Translations under genes and position numbers: made by a program
Notes under the pieces: model-generated
What the model was told of the DNA's origin: nothing
The model's input: the letters and a program-made list of their open reading frames with translations, nothing else
The model's database searches: none
In this document: one piece after another, positions 1 to 14,000 of the stretch
Layout of the letters: each line of letters begins with the position of its first letter
How positions within the stretch are numbered: the stretch's first letter is position 1
DNA from: Ligula intestinalis
Lineage: Eukaryota; Platyhelminthes; Cestoda; Diphyllobothriidea; Diphyllobothriidae
Reading direction: 5' to 3'
DNA length: 64,000 nt
Assembly: GCA_036362985.1 (NCBI GenBank)
Contig: JAYGXS010000001.1
Location: 71,501,038-71,565,037, forward strand

Positions 1-920
1 CGCCTAGGTTCAGGCTCACGCCATGTCAGTTATCTGAACCCGATCCCGCCTCCATTTTTCTTGATTCTATATTGAAGAGGAAGTGTGGTACTATCACTAA
101 ACACCTATCTACGTGCAAATTGTCGTGTCTGCACTAAACCTCTTTAGAGTAAGCTAGGCACATATCTGGATGCGATGGTCGAACTTTTCTTTTTGAGGAC
201 GTTAAAAATTGACTCAATCGATTGACTGCATTAAAATACAAACCATTTTTTTCACCCTGTAATAAAACTCCTACCTGTAAGATCGTAGATGTACGGTAGA
301 GTATTTGTCTCATAAAATGCAAACTGAAATGCTGAACGTTAACTTAAACCTCTTTTGTATGCAGCTGTACTTAACAATGGGTTCGATAGAGATCCAAACG
401 TGCCAGGTAAATAAAGGCCATGTATCAGTGGTCGCGTTTGCTTCTTAGGTAAGTCTGTCATGCTGATTAAAGTGTTTTTAAATTTCAAAATATTGCAGAA
501 ACTTCAGCACTCTGTAAAAATGACAACTTTACTAGCAGGCATTGTCTTCGTGAATTTTTGACGCCTTTAAATATACTGAAATTATTTTTTCGGATGTAAG
601 ACATATTTCGGAATTTCGGCTTACCTTTGACGGGGTGGGAAATCTACTGTACAGTTGATCGTAAACCCGCATTATTTTTTTGATAAGAAACGGCGTCTAG
701 TAGTCCAAATCTTGGCAACCGTATACCTGCTAGTTGATATAAATCGAACGTTAACACATCCAACCTCTGATATACATTTCCCTTTTGGGTCTTGGGCCGC
801 ATTACACTATGCATGTAAATGATATATATATATATATGCATGATTTTACATGGGCTTTCGCAAACCAGTGAAAACATTTATAAGTCCTGATCAGTTGTGA
901 TCGAGACCGACAAGACAATG
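1..920. other. No gene recognised; AT-rich sequence
   Basis: I see no conserved coding motif, RNA gene or complete mobile element here. The open frames are short and have no recognisable domain. A short AT dinucleotide run lies near 822-838. It is best read as intergenic or intronic sequence. Confidence 0.5.
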
Positions 921-1080
921 AGCCCAAGATGCATGAGAAAGAGCGTTGGACTAACTAACTACCGAGATTGTGGCTTGGAACCTCGGAGCTTGCCACCCCT
1001 GAGGTTAGGTATGGCTGGATGATAACGGCTAATAAACCAGCAATGTTCATGTCAATTTATTCTGTGCTTGTTGGTCAGAA
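921..1080 (+). mobile_element. tRNA-derived SINE, diverged copy
   Basis: The segment begins with an A-box-like stretch around GAGAAAGAGCGTTGGA, then a degenerate B-box region, and continues into the SINE body shared by the other copies in this window: a TTAGGTATGGCTGG block followed by ACGGCTAATAAACCAGCAATG. The same order is seen at 47859-48030. The tail (consensus close to CAGTCTCCCTTGTCTTTG) is weak here. Boundaries are approximate and no target duplication was found. Confidence 0.55.
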
Positions 1081-1089
1081 ATTTCTGTC

Positions 1090-4000
1090 TATATGTATAA
1101 ATGCGTTTTTAAAGAGGCCAAGGAACGTCGTTTTCGATTTATTTAGCAGTCCGGGGTGACTAAGTATTGCTCAGTACTGTGAAGGTGGCAGTGTGAATAG
1201 GAAGTTTACCATCAGAAACAAAGTAATTATTTTTAAAAGGCATTTCAAAGTGAGTGGGAAGGAGTCCTTTTTCATATATCAGCTTACTTGTAACGAACAC
1301 AAGCGCTTCCTGCATGTTAAGCTGAATTCAAAGGCCAATAAACTTAGATCTATGCTGGCTCAATCAAGCTACGCAAAAGTGCCGTCCTCGATGTCAACTA
1401 CCTATAAAAGAGCGGGAGAGACAGCTTGCTTATAAACTATCCTCTTACATAAGGCGGCCAAACATGCAGAACGCTTCTTAAAAGTGCTGTGGCTAACTTA
1501 TTTTTTAAGGGTAATTATAGATAAAACGTGATCAAATGGCTACATTTGTGTAAGAACAGGCACAGCCACAAGCTTTTTTTCCAACCACCACACTGACTTC
1601 TCTGATTGCCTGAACTACACCAGGGCACGTCATTGATGCAACGTTGTGATTGAAATTCGAGCTGGCAGTTTAGCCTAAAGCTGGTCTTGTTACTGAGATT
1701 TGATGCTTTTGAATGTCACAGAACGAAACCTTTCGCTTGTATGTGTTGTGCTGCAAGCGAACGCAAATATAAGCCGATAAATTTAAAAAAGTCTTTTGGA
1801 TCGGGAAAATTTTGATATTGAGTCAACTAAAGCCTGGTGAAGGCAAGTACGAGAAATTGCAATCTTTTTAAGGAGAAAGCACGATAGAGTCCAGCAGTAT
1901 AAATTTCTTTTGTGCAAGCTTTCGCCGTTTTTCTCGCAAACCGCAGTTATAAGCTGTATTTTTTGTGACCGCAAGTAGAAGATGAACAGAAAATAATTGT
2001 ATCTATGTCAGAACTCCTGATGTGCTCTCACTTTTCGCTATCACGTCGTACCATAACGATGTCAAGTTATTCCCTGTCTGACGCTGATTTTGAGCGCATG
2101 CGATAATTGGCAGCCAAAGAGCTAACGCGTGAATCCCAAGCTAATATTCTCCATAGTAGGCTGGCGACACATTTCAGAATTATTAACCATACGATAGCGC
2201 AAAGAGAATGACGGTTTTATTCGTGCCAAACAAGAGATATTATTGTGTTTCCATTTTTACAGGGAAGCCTTATTAAGCCTCTCCCGACCCATTTTAAGAA
2301 AGAGGATGCAGGACTTTGGCCTTCATCAACGTAGTGCAATGAGGTTGTAATTTAAATAGACAACTAATTAAAGAAAGAACATATTATAAAAAAACGTATG
2401 ACTAAAAAATGTATATTCGACAGTTAACCTTTTTACTTGTGGCCTGCAAATTATTCATTCCTGCCAATCATTCTTGATGTTCATTACCATCGACAATCTC
2501 CTTGTGTCCATCAACCGTACGTAGAACCAGGCACGGAAACCACTTCAATGAAATAAAAACTGACGTGTGTTCTCATTGATCGATTAGAACAAACCACCAT
2601 TGAAAAAGCAGTTGCCTCTTGACTTCTCGACTTACAGCAGCTTTATTAGCTACAGGATGATCAAAAAAATACTATAACGATGCGTTTTATTGTTTTCTTT
2701 TTCATTACTTTACTTGTATCTTTTTTGCCTTCAATGACTTGAATTATATGAGCATCAAATAATTGACATATCACATAGTCGTTCTTTTATTTGATGGTTC
2801 TTGATTAAAATAAGTTATTGCATGACAAATATTTGAGACTTTATCAATAACACTATGCGGAGTTTAAACAAGCATTGGGTGGATGTTTTATGCAAATATG
2901 CTTAATTTGCATCAATTATGGCCCGAACTGTATATATGCCAGGTCCGGGGTTCACTACGTCAAAAGGTTTTTATCGCTTTGCATGTACTTGTAGGAGTAA
3001 ATATATTGAGCGCAACCTGAGGCGGTTAGCAAGTTGAACGACTAAATATATGCCGAGGTGGTTGTCCAGGGTAGGAAAATAGAAGATAATTCGACTGTGG
3101 TTTCCAGTGACGTGCAGCGTTCGCCCCAGGGCAGGGTAGGCGCAAGGATGCGTACATGCATGTGAATTTGTTTTTAATTCACTTTTGCAACACACATTGC
3201 TCTGGCTGTTCCCCCATCATCGTGCGACTTGCGTCAAATAAGGTCCTAGAAGACCCAAGGTGGGATCAGACGTAGGTGCTCTGTGAGCGTGTGCTTAGGC
3301 TTGTCATCAAACTCCGAAAGGTAGCCGTTGATAATGCTGTGCACCACCATAATGTCTGTTGTGCCTCGACCTGCGCCCGCGTAGGTCCAGCAAATCTACT
3401 GGGTGGCCGTTTTGTAGGGGGGAAAGGAAAAGACGTACTGAATTTTTTGACCTGAGGCCCATCGCTGAAAACGGTTACGTGGCTGACTCAGCGGAGGGTT
3501 TTAAGTGCATCTGCGGAGGACAAATTAATGTATAGTTTACTATTCAAAGATGGTGATTATACGGAAAGGATAGCAAGAATTATGAGCTCTTGGATGACAT
3601 GATTCAATCTGAACTTCCATGCTAGGAGTTTGTTTGCCGTTTAGAAAACCTCTAAACTATCTTGTTGCAGTTCAAGATGTGAAATAATGCTCTAGGAAGG
3701 CAATGTTTCCCCAATTACAACCTACTTACCTATCTACCCAACGTACGTGGCTCACTTTCAGGTCGACTATGTACCCATCTGCTTTGGTGGTCAAAGTTTG
3801 CTTGCAAAATATTTTGTCCGTCAGTATGTATGTAGGTGTTTACTCACAGACCGGCAGCTTGTAATGAAGTATAATGGGTCATTGGATGCACCACTTTTAG
3901 TAGGTACTATAAAAGAATGTTCTCGAAGTATATTCTCATGTTAATTGTTGCAATATATTAAATAAAGTAACATCTGGTTTATAACATTATCACTATGGGA

Positions 4001-4600
4001 AATGACATAGCGTTGTTGGCTCCAGCGTATATAATACGCCCTAACTAAATAGATTGTCTTACATTTCCAGAAAAACTAAGAAATCTGGTGGTGGTAATCT
4101 GATGCATGATGGTATTATATTTCTCGTATTTTAACTGCTTGCTGCTAATACATCTTGCACTTTGGCTCCCGCTATGTCACTTGCCGCGCATAGGCATACA
4201 AACGTTTTTGATTGTCATTTCTGAAACGATGTCTTACGTACCTTTAGTGTTTAATAACATTCCATCAATTCCATCATCATAAGGTACACTGTATTCTGCT
4301 GGCAGTATTTTGAGAAGGATTTTGCTAAATGATATTCCCGAAATAAGGCAAACTATTTAACTAACAAAAAATAGTTTTCGGGACACGTTTGAATAAAGCT
4401 AGCATGACTGTTTTGTGAATAATAAAAAGGCTGCACGTCTTAAATAACTGCCTGTCCTTGAGGACTTGCATTTGCTTTAGTTAAATTGATAAGACGGGGC
4501 AAATTATCTTCATTAGTATACCCAAGTGAACGAAGAAAAGATTTCTTTTTAATTAACTTGCATTTCTATAGTGCTTGCGTAACCTTTCATTCTAAATCTT
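1090..4600. other. No gene recognised; AT-rich spacer
   Basis: The open frames here are under 85 residues, low in complexity, and show no domain or splice-bounded exon that I can defend. No RNA gene, inverted repeat or known mobile element stood out. Confidence 0.45.
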
Positions 4601-4604
4601 AATA

Positions 4605-5900
4605 TTAAACGATGGATTTCCTAAATAATTTTCTGTCTAATATCGTTGCATTTCAAAATTTCCTTACTAAGGTGAGATTGCCACTGCACATTACAGAACT
4701 CCATGAATATATCCATAAAGTAATATTTCCAACGAAAAACTTTGCCCTGAAAGCTCTATATTATTTAGGTTATTGGGATGCTACGCTACCGATTATGGAA
4801 CGGCAGTTCTGTCATCGCCAAGGCACTTATAAATATACAGTATGCATACAAAATCGTGCAAATGTCATAATGGCATTTTACTTGGGAGTATACCATATAT
4901 TTGGTCCTGTTATTTTGAGCCACTGAGTGGATTTAATCTTGGAAAAGGCTTTTAGTTACGTAATGGGTATTAATTTTGCCAAAATTGGAAGAAGTCTTGT
5001 ATCGAAGGAATTTCCGATGCTATGTCAGTAACAGACTTTTTTATTTATATGCACTGTACTATAGAAAAACTTCAAAATAACTATGGCGAGTTTAAAAGGT
5101 ATTTCTTTCAGAACCGGAAAATTGTGTCCGAATTTGCTCAAATGCAAGTGAAGCTAATTTTAAAAAACCACATTTAATTCAACATACAACGAACATTTGC
5201 AGTTTTAAAAATTATTTGCTTAACAATGGGGTTTTTGTCACAAAATACAGTAAGAAAGTTGTTAACACATTTTGCTTTTCCACATTCAGTTGAAGAACGA
5301 CGTAAGCAAACCTGCTTCTATATTATCGCGAACGGTATGGAAAAATCTGATTAAATTAAACATAATCGTGCAAAATATACTTTTCCGTACAATCTAGTTT
5401 CCGTTAAGGCGTCATTTAGAATAGAAAAAAGTATAATACTTATTTAAAATTCTTGGTAATGCATGGGCAATCTTTGTTCGCTTTTGCAAGTTTAGAACAG
5501 AGCCTGGAAGTAATCCAATATGGTTAAAAATAATCCAATATAAAGCAAAAAGTGAGTTCTTTCATTTTCAGTCAAATTGAATCATCTATCTTCGGGTACA
5601 TTGAACAAATTAATAGAAATCTCCATTTTCCTATTGACTGCCTTTGAAAAGGTAATATGCATAAAAATTGGTCAGCTCTTCATCTAATTCAATAGCTTTT
5701 TTAAGAAGTAACCTATTGCAGAAAGTTTTTTATCAATCTTAGGAATAACGATATCAGATTTTCTTGTGTACTATTGCTTTTCTCGACAATTTGTTTTGTT
5801 ATTTGGAAGAATTTCTAAACATGACCTACATGGCTATTTTTATATGCGTTTAAATCCAAAAAACTCTATTTTCCGGTAAATTTTATTTCTTTGATACTTC
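4605..5900 (+). repeat. Diverged long repeat, copy 1 (partner at 17.9-19.1 kb)
   Basis: This segment aligns collinearly, with many substitutions and small indels, to about 17885-19130. Anchors include GTATTTGGTC-like sequence plus TTATTTTGA at 4897-4920 (partner 18106-18127), ATGCACTGT with a following glutamate-rich stretch at 5049 (partner 18293), and a TTTATCAATCTTAGGAATA block at 5728 (partner 18974). In the matching frame both copies give a peptide resembling M-H-C-x-x-E-x-L-Q, so the ancestor may have been coding. A 104-residue frame at 4612-4926 lies in it. The family is not recognised; it could be an old transposon or a decayed gene duplicate. Confidence 0.5.
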
Positions 5901-8900
5901 ATTTTAAAGTTTTTTGGTATAATCTTTCAAGGAAATATAGATTTAGGAACAAAAACTAGAAAACAATAAAAGCGATGGAAAATTGGTCGATATTTCAAGG
6001 CTTATCTGTAAGTTTATTTGTATAACAACAATATGTTTAGAATATTTTTACTTAGCTTAATGACGTTCTTAATAAAGTAGTATGGTTTTTACTTCAAAAT
6101 TAGGATTGGATTAGAATTTATCGGTCTAAGTGTTCTTTTACATCTATGAAACTTGAGGATTATTAGATTAATTTCTTTTTTTCATAACAAACAATTATTA
6201 TTTCTCATATTCTTTGTAAGAAACCAATTTTCCTAAGATTGTTCATAAGTACTTTTTAGTTTTCATACATACGGCAGCTTGCACGATTTTGAAGCTATAC
6301 TGTATATATTGTGGGCATTTTTATATTCATTCAATACCTGTTAAAAAAGGTTTTACCATTTTCAAAGGCGAAATGCGTAGTTTCTAGTGTGTTCTTTTCA
6401 AAAGTAATGTCATTCAAGCTCCATAAAAACAGGTTAATGTGAAAAGTGAGAAAAAATTCAACTAAGCATTTTCTCGCCAATAGGGTTACATGCCACCAGA
6501 TAATATGAAAAAATATATGCAAGAGTATATCCCATATGTATTTTGGATTGCATTGCAGTGCTATGATAGGGTAATAGCTTCGGTTATTTTTCCGGCAGAC
6601 CCTCATTTACTAAAAGTTATGACCTGGTTGCAGGTGACTTAAAATTATAACTATTTTACCTGCTACATATATGTGTCTGCCTGTTTTAAGACGTTTTTTT
6701 AAACTTTACTTCTTACACGTGGTTTTGCCAATATAAAGTTACGCAGATAATCTGTTATAGCTTAAACTTCATCGTAGATTATCGGTCAACTCTCTATCGA
6801 TTGTTTAAGCTTAACTAAAACATGCACAGAAAATATGAATTAGTGTCTAATTATTTTATATTTCTATTAAGGATGTAGAAAAAAACTATAACGCCGTAAG
6901 TCATTAACTGCAGACGGTTTGAGATTTTAACAACCTATTATTTCCAATCTCGTGCAATTTTAAACATTTCACCCTTTGGGAATTTTGAAAGTCAACCTTT
7001 AGTTTTTTCAACCAAAGCAGGCAAGTTGAAATTCAAAACTATCAAGCTGCTCCTTCAGGATGAATACATTAACAGAAATATGATCATGCAGATCAGGTCA
7101 TAGCGTCATTAAGCTCCGCCCCCCAAGTTGTTTACAAATACTGGTTAATAAACTTTGACCTGCATTTTCCCCTAGGTTTTTTGTGACTGGGGTGCACTTT
7201 CGTAAATTTTTACATTTTTTGAGAAAATTGAGCGAAGGGTCTTCACGTAGCTTTTGTATTTTTACTTCCAACCAATAAACATATTGTACTTAAACACATT
7301 TTCTGAATGCAGAATGGCATTAACATGAATTTGTGCTCCTGCAGATGTTAATTTGTCTGTTCGCTTTTATTGATAATGAATAAACATATAGTAGATTACA
7401 TATCTGGTAAAAGGTTGGGGATTGGAGGAATTAAACACACAATTTGGTTGGGTATTTAGTTCATTAGGTTATCTTGAGGCACAACTAGAATTGGATTTCG
7501 TTCAGATTAATATACTGGGAGAAAAAAAAGAGGCAAAAGGGGACCAAATGCAGTGTTTGTTTATATCCGAGCAATTTAATACGTTATTTCACGCTGCAGA
7601 AAAGAACTTCTTGTTTGTGCATGTTACATTATAAAAGAACATTCATGAAGAGCAAGAACTTTCTAATTATAACTGTTAACAAAACGACACATTTAGTTTT
7701 GCGCACATTAAAATGAGGTAAATGTACGTATGAGATAGATATTTTTGTCAGAAAAAAAAGAGTAAATTCAGTTAGCAATATTTACTTATAAATCTGTTAC
7801 GTTTCGTGACCTAGAGGAATATAATAAACTAACAAGAGACCAACATTTGTTTTAGGCCACCAAAAGTACTGGGCCCATTTGACTGTAAATGAAATGGTAC
7901 AAAATTACATTAGTTTTCTATTTACTACTGTTTAGTAACCCCATCCAGGAGTTTTGAAAATATAGAAAAACTCAAAGAATATAAAAAGTTGAAACAACAC
8001 AGAAAAAATATTTTCATAATAAAAATATCGAAGGTTATTTTGGGTCTTTCTGTTCTGCATTTGAAATCAAATGGTGGTGCTTTGAAGTAAATAGCATACT
8101 TAAAACTGCTCCAGCTTACGTAGAGATTAAATTTCTTTCATTTTCAGCAGAGTTTTTATCTCAATTTTTAAAAAGGTCTTGATCTTGACTTCATCTTCTG
8201 ATAACGTATGGCACACAGATCTTCGACTTAAAAATATCTAAAAAAAGCATTGTTCAAGGAGATCAATCCCCATCAAATGCTTCTGAATTAATCTTAGACG
8301 AACTCATTCTCGGCTTTGTGGTGGAAATTCATTTTTCTTGGCAAAGACTTGACATGCTTGGGTGATGCTAACATTTTGACCCACACAGAGAGCTACGTAA
8401 TAAAAGATGTTTAAAAACTCATTATTAAGGTAATTACTTTTAATATATTTCCTATTTCTAAGTTTTCGGTATGTTGGTTGAACAAAATCGGTATTTATGG
8501 ACACACAAAGCAAGAAAGTGAAATTCATAAAGTATATATAAGAACTTCTAAAATAATTTGCAAATCGTCGCACTCGAACTCTCGAACTAATATCAAAGGA
8601 ATGTGATTAACGGAAATGTCTTTCAATATACACAAGATGGTATGAATTTAACTATAAGTACAACCATAATCAAGCTTTTAAGTTAACAGCCAAACTATCC
8701 GTGTGTGGCTTCAAATCTATTTTTATTCCGTACAACATCCGGGATACAATAAGTATAAAAAATCGGTTTGCAATTGTCAATTGAAATTAAGACAAAGCAC
8801 GCAAGGATCTTTTCGTGAATTAAAAACGGAAATTTTTGCTTAATATCCACATTGGAAAAAAACTTTAGTTAAGGTGAACACACCGATTTCTGACACATAA

Positions 8901-9478
8901 AGTGCAGGTTTGAATGATAGTGTAAATAATTTAACTTATGCAAATTTTGTATGCATTACCTTGTAAACTTCCCATCCTTTTTCACTCCCAGGCCTTAAAC
9001 ATATTTTTATTTAACACGGAAATACTGACTTGTCACATTTCCACTTCTTTAATTTCGAGTTTTTTTATAACTTAAATCATTTCATGCCAGTTAATATTAA
9101 TTTGTTCACAAAGCTTTGTCATGTTTTTACTTGAGGCTCTGACTTTACTGCTATGATCGTTTGGAGGTACGCCGCGTTTGCTGACTTCGCGAAAAATCGC
9201 ATTTTTAGTTAATGCATTATATCACATGTGAAAGAGAATCTACTGTAGGTCGCACAGGCTAAACCCACCTGGATCTAAAAATGTAAGACTCGTTTAAGAG
9301 AACCAACATTTTTACTTCAGAAAGCCACACCATTAAATAATTGATGCAAAGTAAGTCTTCGCAGATGACCATGTTTATACGCTTTTAAAATTCATTTATA
9401 TTATAATACAAATAGGAAATATAGATTAATTGCAAAACAAGCCAAAAAGATTAACTAAAAAGAGTTAAAAATGTTCTA
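5901..9478. other. No gene recognised; very AT-rich sequence
   Basis: Only short lysine-, isoleucine- and phenylalanine-rich frames are present, as expected by chance at this composition. No RNA gene, repeat array or conserved coding motif was recognised. Confidence 0.45.
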
Positions 9479-11016
9479 CAGGGTGTCCCACAAAAAACCC
9501 TTAAGTTTGTGATTGTTACAGCGGCCGGACCGCTCATGCTGTCACAATAGATGGCGGAGACAACAGAACACCTGGGCCACATCCGAAGTGTAGCCGCCCC
9601 CGTTGGTATGCACCCGCATTCATGTCGCCAACGCCATGTTCCGCTCAGTGAAGAGGAGCACCCACACAACGTGGGTGGTGGTCGCAGAGGGGAAGGTTCT
9701 AAAATGCCCACCTGCGCACCATATGCCAGGAATATTCTGGAAAGACGTGTAGACCCATGCCACAGCTAAGCAATTTCCAGCGCGAGGTCATCATCCTATT
9801 CCGGAAAGAACATCCAACATGGGGATTGCAGAAATGTCGGAACATTTTGCCTAAATTTTTTGAGGCCATTACAACTGACTAGTTTAGAGGTGTCGCGGCT
9901 GCATTCAAACAAGGTGGATCACCTGTAGCAAAGGTGCGTAAGCCTGGTAGTGGCACTTCTTGCAGGCACGATTCCCCAACAAGGCGAGCAGTCTTGGAAC
10001 TTGCCATAACTCTACCAGATCCTCACAGAAGACATTCAAGTCAACGTGAATTTTGTAAAGAACTGGGATTGTCGAAAGGGTATGTGCACAGAACAATTGC
10101 AAAAAACAATTTAAAATGTTTTCGACGTATTCAATGCCATGTTTTAAATGAAGCACACCAGCAAGCTCGAAAGACAAAGTGTGATGCCATGCTTCAGCGC
10201 TTCGGTGAAGGAGAAAAATGGAAATTAGTGTGGTTCTCAGATGAATCATCATTCTGCTTGTCTGCACCACTAAATAGGCAAAATGAACGCATATATAATG
10301 CAGTGGAAGTGAAAAATTATATTCCTGATGAAGATTTGCTGGTGGAGATAGACAAGCAGCAAAAATCTATCATGTGCTATGGTGCTGTATCCTGGCAAGG
10401 CAAAACAGACCTCTATTTTATTGAAGGATATGGTGCTGGGCAGGAAGGTGTTGCACCGAGTCGGAGAACGAAAAAACTGTAAATCAAGTTGTTAACAGAG
10501 AGGAGATGTGCCCGCAGATGTTAACAGATATTGATGAAGTAATGCAGGGAGAACCCTGGACGTGGCAGCAAGATGGTGCAAAGCCACACACTGCCAATGA
10601 CACTGTCGCCTGGCTCCGAGTTAACATTTCAGATTTCATAACACCCCAGCAATGGCCATCCAAGAGCCCTGACCTGAATGTAATAGACTTTTGCATTTAG
10701 AGTGTACGCTTACAGAAGGTTCAGAGACGAAGAATAGGAATCACTGATATTGAGTCAATAAAACCTGTGTTGATGGACACATGGAGCAACATCCCTCTTG
10801 ATGTCATTCGTCGAGCAGCTCAGAGCTGGATGGATCGCTTACGTCGCTGTTATGCAGTTAATGGACAGCATTTTGAGCGGTTTCTGTAACTTTTATTAGG
10901 TAACAGCTTGTTAATTACACAATAAAGTTGTTAGTTATAAATGTAATCAATTATTTTTATTTTTATAGCAGTATAAAAATTCTTATAAATTTAGGGGTTT
11001 TTAGTGGGGCACCCTG
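9479..11016 (+). mobile_element. Mariner-like DNA transposon (DD37D type), 1538 bp, complete ends
   Basis: Terminal inverted repeats are visible at both ends. The left end reads CAGGGTGTCCCACAAAAAAC and the right end, on the minus strand, CAGGGTGCCCCACTAAAAAC, with similarity continuing about 13 more bases. TA lies directly outside each end (9477-9478 and 11017-11018), the target duplication of the Tc1/mariner superfamily. The transposase between them is broken (next entry). Left and right repeats differ at several positions, so this is an old, immobile copy. Confidence 0.93.
9757..10889 (+). pseudogene. Mariner-like transposase, inactivated
   Basis: The frame starts at ATG 9757 and reads a helix-turn-helix-like N-terminus, then stops at TAG 9880-9882. 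It resumes in the same frame through a second DNA-binding region (LGLSKGYVHRTIAKNN) and the first catalytic aspartate in FSDESSF. A frameshift near 10440-10500 moves the frame to QQDGAKPHTA (second aspartate) and SPDLNVIDF (third acidic residue). I count 37 residues between the second and third acidic residues, hence DD37D. A second stop, TAG at 10698-10700, replaces the expected tryptophan after DFCI. The C-terminus continues to TAA at 10887-10889. Two stops and a frameshift rule out function. Confidence 0.88.
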
Positions 11017-11018
11017 TA

Positions 11019-14000
11019 GATATCACCCAAAGCTAATTTTATTTATGCATTGGGGCTCCAAGCATTTTTATTCACGCTCCACTATCAAATATTATTTATC
11101 TTATTTGGTAAGTTAATCAAAACCTTTTTTCTTTTTGAGGCAAAGAAAGAGACAAAAAAGCACAAATTTCTGCCGTGCTTGGTGGACTATGGCCCTTATA
11201 TTTTATACAATATCAATCTGAACCTGTATATCCTTGATTATACTAATAAAATCAAAGTTAAATATTAATTTATTGGCAAATTAGAATACTTTAACCTTTT
11301 TTATTGTGATCCTCTACGAGATTTCACATTTGAATCTCTTAATAAGCTACCACAATTTGCATCAGATACAATTCTAAGTATCATCTCCAGTTGAGTGCTC
11401 ATTATCTTTTCTAAATCTCTCAATGTATAAGGTAGCAAAAAATTTTTATTTATCGTTAATCTAAACGCATTGTGGAAAAATTGCTTAAAACCTGTCTAAA
11501 GGACAGTTTCTTAGAAGAAAAGTGAAAAAGAAAATGTATTGTTGTATTATTCAATGACAGAAGACAATTGCCTTAGTAAAAAATGCAGAGACGTTTCGCA
11601 GATATTTATTAGTACAGTAAATTAAAGCCAAAATGCAGTTACATTTCACTTTTTTATCAATTTGGTCAAAAGATACTGTGGTGTGGCTCAGTGCTAATTT
11701 TGTCTTTATGTACGATCAATTTGATTTTCAGCAATAATCATGCCACCTTCAACAGGTCTGCAGATAAAAACGTCGGCAGCCTTCGCGAAGCCTTTTAAAC
11801 AGAAAGGCGTTGTTATTCGACGGTGATGCTTCATGATTTTGAATGCTCTGTACCAATAATAAGTGTCTTCTAGATGTCTATTCTGTGCAATTTAACAAAT
11901 ACAGTGGTCGCCGTTGACCACGTAATTTTCCTTAATTTGTATAAGTTTGATCATTACTCCAATGCCACTGTGAATGTATTATAAAAAACAAAAAAATAAT
12001 AATGAACGGCATGAGGCCTATTAAGTGCTTTAAAAAACTGTAGAAATTAAAAAGTGTTCGTCAAGGAATAAAAAAATTTTTCAATAACACCATGGTTCTA
12101 GAGACGATTTGTGTTTGGTTGAAAACTTAAAGCAACCACTTTCTATATAATAAAAGCATTTTTTAATGATTAAAATTATTTTTAAAGTCTGTTGTTACTG
12201 GTTACGTATTTACTGAATGTCATCAAAAAAGTGCGTCTTCAAATTGCTACTTTTTACTATCTTCACTGATCAATGCATAATTTGCGCATTTGTTCGACAA
12301 TTACACCAAAACCTTTAAAATAAGATATATATAAAGAGTATTTACTGAAAGTAAGTGTTTTAAGATATAAGTTCTTAGAATAATGACCACGTTGCTTCTT
12401 TGTAGAAATGCCTCAAAACAGCAAATCACATTGTCAAGAGTAAATCATGTCAGCAGTATAACTCTGCAACAACTATTCCTAAGATAAATAAAGAACTTTC
12501 CATAAAAGGTTACTTCTTATAAATTTCCTTGATTAGATATTTGGCTGACGAGCTTCTGTGTTTATTCAATTTCTCTAACGTAATTTCACAATAAAATTTG
12601 TGAATTTTGAGAATTTTTTTTGTTCTCTGAAGATAAGCGATTTAATTTGACTAGAAATATAAGAACTTTCTTTTTTGTGATAATGAATTACATTCCGCAT
12701 GAGTAGATTAATTCCACTTTCAAATATATACTGGCAAATAAAAAATGGTCATATACATTGCCATGTTTTTGAAGTACTTATTATTTTTTCTACTGTCCTG
12801 TTTCTTTAAAAAGAAAAACATAATTGTAAAGTATACAAAAACTATTTTTCTTAACTACTTACATTTAAAAAGCATTGCTTGTGTTAAATCTTCGAATAAA
12901 TGTTAGACATTTGGTTTTTATTGATGAAAATTTGAGTTTAATTGCTGCATTCAAACAAAAACTCTTCTGTTTATGCATTTTTTACAACGCAACTTCACCA
13001 GATAGCTAAACTCAATTTCTTGAACACATATGTTCAATGTTACTGCAAACAAATTTGGCTTATTTAACTTGGCTTCACTTCAATCTGAACAATTTTGTAC
13101 AAACTTTTCCAGTTCTGGAAGGTATATTTTCTGTACCTTTTTTATTTATTTTGGAGCTTCTTCTTAGTATTTTCAATTTTAACATGCGATTTGGTTTGCT
13201 CTTTTGTAATAGCATAAGAAATTCTTTCTATATGAGCCCACTCCTAATTTCTCCAAAACTAATGGTTATTTCTCTTAATAAACGCAACTTAAATTATGAT
13301 TAAACTAAAAAAGGCTCTTGCAGAATTCAGTCAACTTAATGAATCACAATATTGTTTTTAAATATATGCCAAAGTGTCCAGAAAAATTTTATAATTAGCG
13401 TTGCATGATCTTCGGCGGCTTTTGTAAGATGTCAACAAATTGAGCTGTTGCCTTCGTTACATTCATTTTGCTGATGCGCCTTAGAGCAAGAAAGTTTTAG
13501 CCTAAGGCTAAAGCTATGTGCCAGCCAAAGATTTAATGGTTTTCTTCTGTCGAGTAAGTCGGAACGATTCGATCGTCTAGCAACTTTTGAAACGAGGTCC
13601 AGCAGCCTATCTCGCTTAACTTCGAGATTGACTTATTTGTCCAGTTTTTGCTTCTCTAGACTGTTATTCATTAGAACTGCTAGCTTTGAAACAAAATGAC
13701 AATCTTTTGCATTAAATGAAGTTCAAAACTTTTTGGATAACTTAATTTCAGCATGTTTTGCCGCTTTTTACTTATGCAAGTTTATTTCTAGTTACGATTG
13801 AGCTACTTTTAAGGTATATTTTGTGGACAAAAAACGCTTTCATATTTTTTAAAATTATTTCCGTCTGCAACTATGAACCTTTTTGTCTATCAGGAACTAC
13901 ATTGATTTTGCAAGAGAAATTTTGTTTGCATTTTAAGCTGTCAATTGATTGAATTAATGTTGAACTATCTCATAATTACTGATTTAATGGTCAGAAACGC

